Below, in pieces: positions 6,799 to 13,308 of a stretch of DNA of 13,308 bases. How positions within the stretch are numbered: the stretch's first letter is position 1; each line of letters starts with the position of its first letter. The stretch is from positions 1 to 13,308 of the forward strand of contig MLAK01000510.1 in NCBI GenBank assembly GCA_001839685.1, read 5' to 3'. The notes beneath the pieces are model-generated. The model was given only the letters and a program-made list of their open reading frames with translations. It ran no database searches and was not told the DNA's origin. Made by a program: the position numbers and the translations under genes. This DNA is from Tritrichomonas foetus. Lineage: Eukaryota; Parabasalia; Tritrichomonadida; Tritrichomonadidae.

Positions 6799-7317
6799 TT
6801 ACATGGAACATGAATTACTTTTCTCGGAAAAAATACAAAAATACAAAAAAGTTTCATTTTTTCTTAAATGTCTTTTCTACATTTTTGGCGAAATAAGCTT
6901 TTTCAATATCTTTAAGCTATTTTCCAGTGTTGTTAAATTGGAATAACGATTGACTTAGCAAGTGCTTTGGCAAACCCAAATCATGTCATCTCAACTGTCT
7001 GAAAAACGTGTTTCATTAAGAATTGTATATTTTCAATTATGAATTGATTTTTGTGTATCATATTCCGACATCCAAAGATATCATGCCATTGGTGTTTCAC
7101 ATATCTGTACCAGTGCCTCATCATCTATAATTTCCATCAAGAAAATCCCAAAACATTCAAACACATAGAATCCAGCTTTTTTCTTTGGGACAGTGAAGAA
7201 ATTTTGTGTCCACTTAGGTGATAAATGGAAGTTGAAGAACAATAAATAATTGTCATAAAAAGAAATTAAGGAGAGTTGTTTCGGTAATCAAAGTCTGTCA
7301 GTGAAAAAGTTTGGAAA
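6799..7317 (-). pseudogene. Decayed Tc1/mariner-type (DDE) transposase remnant
   Basis: One minus-strand frame reads as a degraded Tc1/mariner transposase core without needing a frameshift. In order there is: FFTD near 7297-7308 (candidate first catalytic Asp); SPKWTQN and TVPKKKAGFYVFECFG (7144-7222), like the family's TV..GGGSVMVWGCF; a candidate second Asp in EYDTQKSIHN; DDMIWVCQS, like the family's WP.QSPD; and NLTTLENSLKILKKLIS (6889-6939), like the conserved DLNPIENLW.ILK motif. The first Asp lies about 47 residues before CFG and about 80 before the second Asp, close to family spacing. At least six in-frame stops (TGA near 7290, 7083, 7035 and 6993; TAA near 6957; TAG near 6879) show it is dead. 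Neither the N-terminal DNA-binding part nor terminal repeats were found. Confidence 0.6.
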
Positions 7318-7320
7318 TTA

Positions 7321-8238
7321 TGTGTATAATAAAAGAATCAGAGGGTTTCACAACAGTTTGGAATATTCAATTGGCGCCAATATATCTCCATAAATAACAT
7401 TTAATAAAATAAATTCATTAATAACATGTATAATAATATATTTTAAATGATTTAGATGTCATATATCCGAGAAAAAATCTATTGTTGGTATAAATCACAG
7501 GTCTATAAATTTATAAATACATTTATTTCCCAATTTCATGTCGATGATCATTAATGAAACTGGGATTGCACAATTAATGAAGATCAACCTATTGAAATGC
7601 ATATATATTAACAAATTATGTCAAAAGAAGATACAGATTCATATTAGCTTAAACTCGATCAATGTGAAATAACTCTGATACATCAAGAATATATATGGTT
7701 CTCGCGTATGTCCAGAGTTTGAGAAAAAAATGAATGAGTTAGACATCATTATATATAGAATCGAGATGACCCACCTCCTATGTATACAAGAAGTGATACT
7801 ACATTGTACTCCAATAGAATAGAATGGATGATTAAACTAGTTATCATACGAATTCCTCAGCCAAAAATTCAAATGAAAAGTCACGGTCAAATAAAATATG
7901 AAAAATCAAAAAAACAACTTTTTGTAAAAACAAAAATATTTTTGCCAAGAAATCCTTCTGCTCACGATTTACGTTTTCCAAAATGATTTCGGCATAAGCA
8001 TGAACCATATGGTATACATCAGATGTGTAATAATTTAGATAAAGTCAATGAATAATTTGAGGTTTTCTTACTTGAAGGATCGATCAAAATCAAGATATCA
8101 TTTGACATCTAACAAAATTCAATTACCATCAAAAAATTGTTTCAAAGGAAAAGAAAATTGTTCAACCGATTGTTCAATGAATATTTTTATTCGGTGTTAG
8201 AAATTGTGAAAGGGTATAGAATTGCGAAATTTCCATTA
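7321..8238. other. 0.9-kb region upstream of MybB, no supported gene
   Basis: It may include the decayed left part of the transposon, since the transposase N-terminus should lie to the right of 7317. I could not recognise a helix-turn-helix in any frame. A plus-strand 68-codon frame (7780-7986) begins with ATG but lacks an Inr and any known domain, so it is not called. Confidence 0.45.
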
Positions 8239-8248
8239 TCACATCACA
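8239..8248 (+). promoter_or_regulatory. Tandem Inr of MybB
   Basis: TCACA occurs twice in a row with 5-nt phasing (TCACATCACA) and fits TCAYW. The second A is 12 nt before the ATG at 8258. This repeats the phasing seen at MybA and the chitinase gene. Confidence 0.55.
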
Positions 8249-8257
8249 TTGAATTAG

Positions 8258-8875
8258 ATGTATCAAAACTGTAGAAATACTCAGAAGATGAAATTTACTC
8301 CTGATGAAGACGATTTGTTAAGAAGTGCTGTCAATAAATTAGGAACAAAAGACTGGACCAGAATTGCAAAATATATGATTTCAACTGGAAGAAGCGCCAG
8401 ACAATGTAGGGATCGATGGATAAATTATCTCGCACCTGGTGTTGTAAATGGTAATTGGACAGAAGAAGAAGAAGAACTCCTTGTTCAGAAACAAAAAGAG
8501 CTTGGACGATCATGGAAAAAAATTGCATTCTTTTTTCCAAGTCGAACAGAAATTAACATCAAATGTAGATGGTTAAAAAGAGAGAGACGCTTAAAAAAAT
8601 TAGAAAAATTAAGAATTAAAGTTGAAAGAACAACCAAAAGTATAAAAAATCAAGAAATGCTAAAGAAATCATCAAATCATAAAAATTGTAAAACAGATAG
8701 TCAAGTCGTTGATTCTCAAGGAGTTCATTCGAATGATGTTTTAAATACACTCATGGATAAGAAAGATTACATTCATGATTTCTTAGAAGAAACATTTGAT
8801 ATAAACGACTGGCCATTTTTATTATTGAATGAAGAAAAAGATCTCAATGCTTTTGAGTTTTTTGATTTTTATTAA
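8258..8875 (+). CDS. MybB: two-repeat Myb DNA-binding protein, 205 aa
   Basis: This is a compact nuclear transcription factor. Repeat 1 is at about residues 13-58 with Phe13 in place of the first Trp, then Trp33 and Trp54; its recognition helix is GRSARQCRDRWINYL, very typical of R2 in R2R3 Mybs. Repeat 2 is at about 67-109 with Trp67, Trp86 and Trp105. Its recognition helix (RTEINIKCRW) is close to the R3 pattern RT.N.IKN.W, with Cys in place of the last Asn. A strongly basic stretch (KRERRLKKLEKLRIK, 108-122) follows and may be a nuclear signal. The tail has YIHDFLEETFDINDW at 171-185 and ends FEFFDFY, matching the MybA tail in design. The ATG follows a tandem Inr. A TAAA lies about 20 nt after the stop. 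The left neighbour is a gene desert with a transposon relic. Confidence 0.93.
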   Translation: MYQNCRNTQKMKFTPDEDDLLRSAVNKLGTKDWTRIAKYMISTGRSARQCRDRWINYLAPGVVNGNWTEEEEELLVQKQKELGRSWKKIAFFFPSRTEINIKCRWLKRERRLKKLEKLRIKVERTTKSIKNQEMLKKSSNHKNCKTDSQVVDSQGVHSNDVLNTLMDKKDYIHDFLEETFDINDWPFLLLNEEKDLNAFEFFDFY

Positions 8876-9050
8876 TTCAACCTAACTATATATTTCAGTA
8901 AAGTTCTATCCTATCACTTCAACTTTTTTTTACACATGCTAGTATTCTATATATTCATTTGAAATGATTCATTTCATTATTTACTGTACATATATTTACT
9001 ATTTTACTGTTTAAATCTTCTATCAGATGGCAGTGACACACCTTTGGAGA

Positions 9051-9308
9051 TTAAAGGAGTATCACTTCTTCTTGTACACCATTTAATTGCTGTTTCCTTT
9101 TAAAAAGAGCATCAATTGATACCTTATCATCTATTTCATCATCTGAATTATTCATTAACGATTGAGTATGATTAAAATCATTTTTTGAGACAACTTCGAA
9201 AAGAAAACTATCAAAATCTTTGTCTGTTGATGTAGTATTCAATGGAAGGAATGGAATTGATTCATTTCTTTTATGTTTCTTTTTGAAGCATGATAGGATC
9301 ATCCCCAT
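9051..9308 (-). CDS. Small predicted lipid-anchored protein, 85 aa
   Basis: No known domain is recognised. The N-terminus MGMILSCFKKKHKR has the features of a dual lipid anchor: Gly2 with Ser6 fits the N-myristoylation rule, Cys7 is a candidate palmitoylation site, and KKKHKR gives a polybasic patch for acidic membranes. This suggests a cytosolic-face membrane protein. The rest is polar, with an acidic serine patch (NNSDDEIDDKVS, about 53-64) that could be a CK2 site, and no membrane helix. The ATG is clear, although no TCAYW Inr lies in the short upstream region. It is divergent from the seven-helix GOST gene, with 140 bp between start codons, so the two may share a promoter. The lipid anchor is inferred from motif only. 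Confidence 0.6.
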   Translation of the reverse strand: MGMILSCFKKKHKRNESIPFLPLNTTSTDKDFDSFLFEVVSKNDFNHTQSLMNNSDDEIDDKVSIDALFKRKQQLNGVQEEVILL

Positions 9309-9448
9309 ACAACATTACCAATTTTTCTTATAATATTTGGTCGGATTTTCACTTTTTCATGCGCCGATAAATCATATTGACCAAATATTGTCATAAAAAG
9401 TTCATTAAAGATAATTTTTCAAAAAGTTTGTGTCACGATAATCAAATT
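9309..9448. promoter_or_regulatory. Bidirectional promoter region of a divergent gene pair
   Basis: These 140 bp separate the ATGs of the lipid-anchored protein (-) and the GOST protein (+). On the plus strand there are TCACTT at 9349 and TCATTA at 9402-9407, the latter with its A 45 nt before the ATG at 9449. No clear Inr serves the minus-strand gene. Confidence 0.45.
9402..9407 (+). promoter_or_regulatory. Likely Inr of the GOST gene
   Basis: TCATTA matches TCAYW and gives a 45-nt 5' UTR to the ATG at 9449. This lies inside the longest open frame, which begins at TTG 9377, so that longer start would not be on the transcript. Confidence 0.45.
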
Positions 9449-10708
9449 ATGCTTTTCCTTTTTCTTTTTTTCTCCTCATCTAAAAAAATTTCACATAGAA
9501 TTTCTCCTCAATCATTAGTGACTGCACTTCCTGAATATGGGTTCCAAAGAGGGGGACGTTTACACATCACATTATTCAGTGTGAATTTCACTGGCGTGAA
9601 ATTATTCATGTTGACTCCAATGGGGAGAGACATTTTCTATCGGCCAAATAATTATGGCTATTTCTGCACAAGTAAAGCAGACTTTATACTTGGGTCAGCA
9701 AGACCGAAAGTCAAAGAGTCTTCAATTGGAACCTGGAGTATTGAAATTAGAAACAAAAGTATCTATATGCCAATTATCACAAATTGTAATGGTTATAAAA
9801 TGACTACAATTGCTCAGTTTTCAAATCCCAATAATTTCCTTGATTTTAGAGAACAAAACATTCTTATTGCATATATTGCATTTTCATTTTGCTATGTTTC
9901 TCTTTTTATTATTTGGATATTCAATGGATTTTTGTATCCATCATTTTATGTTAAGCTACACTTTTTATTTGCAGCATCTTGTTTGCTTAAAGCAGCTTCA
10001 TTAACTGTATGTTCAATTGAATGGAAAATCAAACAAATACATGAAGACATTGAAAACAAAATCTGTTTTATTATTTATTTTATGAAATGTTTATCTTTTA
10101 TTTTTTTAATTACGATCAATGTTCTTGCCTCTAATGGTTTGAGCACTTATAATGATGCATCATCTGTTGAATCGGTTTCTATTGCAGTTATAGCTGCAAA
10201 CATGTATATTTCATTACTGGTCTGCGAAAATAAAGATCCCGCATTTTCCAATTTTGTCTCATTCGCCGCTTTTTTCACAATTGTTACTTATTTTTGCATC
10301 ACTCGGTTTATTAATAATGGAATTGCGTTTGCTTATACCATGTATGATATTTTTGATCATTTACATACTGCAAGAAATATTATTCAGAAAGCTAATCTAT
10401 TAATAGAGTTTAATTATACATTTTTGACTATTTTTAGTTTCACTGTTTCAATTGATTTGTTTACAGCTTTATGTGAGCTTCCAGAACTAAATAGAGTATT
10501 GTTTAAAGAAGTAATAGAAATATTCATCTTCTTTGTGGATTTGTTTTTCTTCACTTATAGAAATTCATATATTCCAGATGACTACGAATCCAATAATCAA
10601 TCCGAAAGGGAAAATCTTCCACCAATTGTATCTGATTTCGATATTGTGACATTAGAAGAACCAAACAACAGAGATATTCATTTCTTGTTTTTAAGTGATA
10701 TGTGTTGA
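9449..10708 (+). CDS. Seven-transmembrane protein of the GOST / Lung-7TM (GPR107/GPR108-like) type, 419 aa
   Basis: This is a predicted Golgi/endosomal or surface membrane protein, probably for membrane-protein trafficking rather than classic GPCR signalling. A short hydrophobic N-terminus (MLFLFLFF) probably acts as a signal peptide. A luminal domain of roughly residues 30-130 follows, with a possible Cys73-Cys113 disulfide and the TNCNGY segment typical just before helix 1. Seven helices fall near 137-158, 167-189, 205-228, 242-259, 267-287, 316-340 and 350-370. Helix 2 begins with KLHFLFAASCLLKAASL, like the H.L......K..SL pattern of Lung-7TM proteins. An acidic cytosolic tail (375-419) ends the protein. 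The longest frame starts at TTG 9377; I used the first ATG. It is shorter than animal GPR107. The GPR180/TMEM145-like branch is the main alternative. Confidence 0.75.
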   Translation: MLFLFLFFSSSKKISHRISPQSLVTALPEYGFQRGGRLHITLFSVNFTGVKLFMLTPMGRDIFYRPNNYGYFCTSKADFILGSARPKVKESSIGTWSIEIRNKSIYMPIITNCNGYKMTTIAQFSNPNNFLDFREQNILIAYIAFSFCYVSLFIIWIFNGFLYPSFYVKLHFLFAASCLLKAASLTVCSIEWKIKQIHEDIENKICFIIYFMKCLSFIFLITINVLASNGLSTYNDASSVESVSIAVIAANMYISLLVCENKDPAFSNFVSFAAFFTIVTYFCITRFINNGIAFAYTMYDIFDHLHTARNIIQKANLLIEFNYTFLTIFSFTVSIDLFTALCELPELNRVLFKEVIEIFIFFVDLFFFTYRNSYIPDDYESNNQSERENLPPIVSDFDIVTLEEPNNRDIHFLFLSDMC

Positions 10709-11080
10709 ATTATATATGTTTGTAATTAATAAATAAATATAGATTTTTACTCTTTGTTTCTTATTTTTTAAATCTGTTTTCAAATGTAAAACTATTTCAC
10801 AATAAATTATTTATTTATTTCATTATTAATGAACTTATCATTTAATAAATTAACTGCATGAAAGAAATTAAATAATGAAGTGAATTAAAGAAAAGGGTGA
10901 ATTAAATAAAAATGGAGAGAAAAAACACAAACAAAGAAAGAATAGTTTCTCAATAAAAATTTAGTTCAGTATAAATAAGGATTTTTTTTTTCTTTTTTAA
11001 TATATATACATACATACATGTGTATATAATAATATATAGTAATTACAATTGTCTTTATATGTTTCTACATATACATACTT
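10709..11080. other. 372-bp convergent intergenic region
   Basis: This region holds two facing 3' ends. For the plus-strand gene, AATAAATAAAT about 20-30 nt past the stop supplies UAAA. For MybC the stop itself reads UAAA. A stretch of about 100 bp (10858-10955) is purine-rich and nearly lacks C on the plus strand. It is followed by T-runs near 10983 and a TA/CATA simple repeat near 11000-11040. No gene is seen. Confidence 0.55.
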
Positions 11081-12364
11081 TTAGGGAAGTTCCCCACGGT
11101 CCTTTCGAAGTTGGTCTGACCCTTTCCTCATGTATGGGCGGTAGTAGAGATTGGGAACTGGTCCAACCGAAAGGAGACATGGCGGAGCAGCAGGAACTGG
11201 CGGCTGTTGAGGAGCCATCAATCCAATATCAGCCAGGAAGGCATCATGTGATATTCCTGAGCGACAGATTGAATCCAATTCCATGTCTAATTCTATATTT
11301 CGATTATTTCCATTCGTGCTGGAATTTGTGGCAGAATTTATGCTGAGGTTAAAGCTCATATTAATGCTCTCAAGATTATGAAGTAATAAATCATTTGCAA
11401 TCATCTCTCTTTCTTTCTCGTCATCACCGGGTCCATCAGGAACTTCACTGGAAAGTTCAGGAAGTGCCTTAAGTTCACGGAGTTCAGGAATTGTTGAGAT
11501 TCTGGTTATTTTATCTGATTGTGTTTGATTGCCATGTTTGTCAGGTGAAGTGAATTCTGGCATATCCACCAATGATGAATTTTTATTAAACATTGATGGA
11601 TTTGATTGCTGACTGCTGACCTGGTATTGAATTGGTTTCTGAGTCTGATTGACGGTTGGCAGTTGGATGGCCGATTGCGGCAATGATGGAATTGGTTGTC
11701 TGGAATTTTGTGGGGAAGGTGAAATAGAGCTCTGAATTGACCCTTGGAGTGGCTGTTGAATTGCCTTCCCTTGAAGTTCCAATATTCGCATCGCATTTGC
11801 GGCAGGCGAGCTCTTCTTCCTGTTTCGCTTCTTCCGGTCCGGGAATGGAAGCTGTGACTGGTCTAATGCAAATGAATACGTTCCGTTGTTTCCTTTGACG
11901 ACTTGATATGTGATATGCGAATACCATCGATTTTTGATATCGTTTTCGGCTCGACCGTTGAAAAATTGGGCGATTTTGGTCCAACATTTTCCGTATTCGT
12001 TTACTTTGTCAAGGAGGAGGAGGTCCTCAGAGTTGGTCCATGGACCTGTCCGAATATTTGGAGATAAATAGTTGATCCACCTCTCGCGGCACTGGCGGGC
12101 AGACCTGTCACCCATCTGGCTAGCGACTTGGCTCCAACTTCCGAAGGTAGAATTCGAATTCATAATTTGCATAAGCTTTGCGTCATCTTGGAGCGTAAAC
12201 GGTCGGCGGAAGGTTTCTCTTCCACTTGAGCTCGTGTTTTTGGCGCTACTATGAAAGTTTGTACTTCTATTTTTGGATTTGGAAATATTGTTGGCGAAAT
12301 TCTTGTTATTGTGGGGAGAAGTTTCCAAATTTGTATTGATATTATTAGTATTTCGGCTTGACAT
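11081..12364 (-). CDS. MybC: long two-repeat Myb protein with Gln/Pro-rich C-terminal half, 427 aa
   Basis: This is a nuclear R2R3-type transcription factor, the largest Myb here. Residues 1-50 are an Asn/Ser-rich leader. Repeat 1 is at about 55-101 with Phe56, Trp77 and Trp96 and helix DRSARQCRERWINYL. Repeat 2 is at about 109-152 with Trp109, Trp128 and Trp147 and the canonical R3 helix GRAENDIKNRWYSH. DRKKRNRKK at 176-184 is a probable nuclear localisation signal. Residues 200-260 are rich in Gln, Pro and Ser, as in activation regions. SHDAFLADIGLM at 372-383 loosely resembles the tail motif of MybA and MybB. The longest frame begins at GTG (12439). I chose the ATG at 12364, so 25 open codons upstream are excluded. 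Its coding sequence is visibly less AT-rich than its neighbours. The stop merges with UAAA. Confidence 0.93.
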   Translation of the reverse strand: MSSRNTNNINTNLETSPHNNKNFANNISKSKNRSTNFHSSAKNTSSSGRETFRRPFTLQDDAKLMQIMNSNSTFGSWSQVASQMGDRSARQCRERWINYLSPNIRTGPWTNSEDLLLLDKVNEYGKCWTKIAQFFNGRAENDIKNRWYSHITYQVVKGNNGTYSFALDQSQLPFPDRKKRNRKKSSPAANAMRILELQGKAIQQPLQGSIQSSISPSPQNSRQPIPSLPQSAIQLPTVNQTQKPIQYQVSSQQSNPSMFNKNSSLVDMPEFTSPDKHGNQTQSDKITRISTIPELRELKALPELSSEVPDGPGDDEKEREMIANDLLLHNLESINMSFNLSINSATNSSTNGNNRNIELDMELDSICRSGISHDAFLADIGLMAPQQPPVPAAPPCLLSVGPVPNLYYRPYMRKGSDQLRKDRGELP

Positions 12365-12430
12365 GTGTGTATTGGAGATTTGAAGAGGTGTTGGGATGAT
12401 AAAACTGGAAGTCAAAGGAAAAAAGGAAAA

Positions 12431-12436
12431 AAGTGA
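12431..12436 (-). promoter_or_regulatory. Candidate Inr of MybC
   Basis: TCACTT on the minus strand fits TCAYW and would give a 5' UTR of about 70 nt to the ATG at 12364. No closer match is present, so this is tentative. Confidence 0.4.
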
Positions 12437-13308
12437 CACTGTCTGAAGAAAATCTCTTTCTTTTTAGAAAAAAGTGAATAACGTTTTGAAAAAGTAGAAC
12501 AAATTTTCAATATGATTCAATTTCGGTTTTATTGTCCTTTATTGATGATACGTGAAAAACTCATATATGTTAGAAATTATTAATCAAGACGGATATATAT
12601 GTTTAATGAAAAAGCTGGTGTTGATTAGATTCTGAATTATCTATAATTATTGAATTTTTGAATAATTTTTGACATATCATTGAAAATAATTTTAGGTAAA
12701 AGTTACGATAACTTGAAGAAAACTGTATGACTGACTTAATCAAAATCGTTGTCAGACTATTTAAACGTTTTTATGGTTTTTAAGATACATTTGAAGAATA
12801 ATAAACCCGATACTGGTCTTTTAAAATGAAAAAATAGAACGATAAATATGTTTTTCCATATCTTATATTTTCTGAGAAAAAAATTTCCTCATTTCAAAAT
12901 GATAATGGAATCAAAGAAAATAAATTCAGTGTTATATAGAAAACATTCAAATTATTGACAAAAATTAATACAAATAAATTGATCGGGATATTTTTAAGGA
13001 TAAACTCCGGTGAAGTGATGTGANGAATCATTCTTCAATGGATGACCTCGGGATCAAAAAGTTTGTTCATATTCTGAGCATTTGAATGATGTAAAATATT
13101 AGGGTCCCTTTTCAGATTGACCTAAAGGTCAAAATGAATAAGATACAAATATCGAAAACAAAAGTATTGCAAAGCAATTAAACAAACAATCTAATAAAAT
13201 CTTTTGAAGCAAACATAAAGCTTGACGCAACTCATCTCATTTTCTCTTATCTAATTTCTGATTTCAGATTGATTCAAATGTTTTTTATCTTTCAGTAATT
13301 TTCCATAG
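12437..13308. other. Right-edge region, no supported gene
   Basis: It consists of AT-rich sequence upstream of MybC. One ambiguous base (N) is at 13024. Around 13020-13140 base composition is less extreme, with short open stretches on both strands, but no frame has a start, domain or adequate length. A palindrome at 13117-13132 is listed separately. Confidence 0.5.
13117..13132. repeat. Palindrome TTGACCTAAAGGTCAA
   Basis: These are perfect 7-bp arms (TTGACCT and AGGTCAA) around AA. It is more GC-containing than the surroundings and lies about 680 bp upstream of MybC on its coding strand. It could be a binding site for an unlinked or off-window gene. Function unknown. Confidence 0.55.

Noticed and set aside
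6239..6949. Four TAACGA/TCGTTA strings resembling the T. vaginalis Myb recognition element MRE-1
   Set aside because: This 6-mer is expected several times in 13 kb of such AT-rich DNA, none is next to a promoter, and one lies inside the transposase relic.
6799..7317. TGA read as tryptophan, making the transposase frame nearly open
   Set aside because: TAA and TAG also interrupt the frame, conserved catalytic residues are lost, and neighbouring genes use TGA as a normal stop.
7780..7986. 68-codon plus-strand frame in the gene desert
   Set aside because: It lacks an initiator and any domain, and lies in a region likely to hold decayed transposon sequence.
11020..11346. 108-codon plus-strand frame
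   Set aside because: It lies over the C-terminal coding part of MybC on the other strand; it is a shadow of that better-supported gene.
11506..11987. Alternative minus-strand frames overlapping MybC
   Set aside because: They are other-frame shadows of the MybC coding sequence, with Arg/His/Gln-rich content typical of such shadows.
1..13308. CRISPR array, rRNA, integron or prophage features
   Set aside because: No regularly spaced repeats, rRNA-like sequence or bacterial operon structure was seen; the window is eukaryotic in style.

Overview
The window looks like nuclear DNA from a parabasalid protist. A Tritrichomonas-type trichomonad is the best guess, made from sequence style only and not from a database match. 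The reasons are: very AT-rich DNA; intronless genes with long non-coding gaps; start codons preceded by a trichomonad-type initiator (Inr, TCAYW, where Y is C/T and W is A/T) usually within 6-20 nt; UAAA strings at or just after most stop codons, the trichomonad poly(A) signal; several short two-repeat Myb proteins; and a nuclear tRNA gene with a Pol III T-run.

Layout, left to right. A small unrecognised 96-aa gene (+) lies behind two large inverted repeats and a doubled Inr. A two-repeat Myb gene (MybA, -) converges on it. A secreted protein with two LysM domains and a bacterial-style GH19 domain (+) follows; its 240-bp upstream region is full of short inverted repeats and a repeated 9-mer. 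Next come a tRNA-Ser(UGA) gene (-) and an unrecognised 233-aa protein (-) whose C-terminal tail resembles that of the Myb proteins. A 3-kb gene desert contains a decayed Tc1/mariner-type transposase (-), readable in one frame through several stop codons. A second Myb gene (MybB, +) follows, then a divergent pair: a small protein predicted to be lipid-anchored (-) and a seven-helix membrane protein of the GOST/Lung-7TM type (+). A third Myb gene, longer and less AT-rich (MybC, -), converges on the latter. The last 0.87 kb has no gene I can support.

Together, three Myb regulators and a fourth nuclear-protein candidate surround a secreted glycan hydrolase and a membrane/trafficking gene pair. 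There is no operon structure and each gene appears to have its own promoter. Three proteins (MybA, MybB and the Myb-less 233-aa protein) share a short hydrophobic-acidic motif 28-34 residues from the end and finish in aromatic residues. This is the most coherent unexplained signal here. Several longest-ORF starts use TTG or GTG (chitinase, 233-aa protein, GOST protein, MybC). I moved these to the first in-frame ATG, which in each case lies downstream of an Inr.
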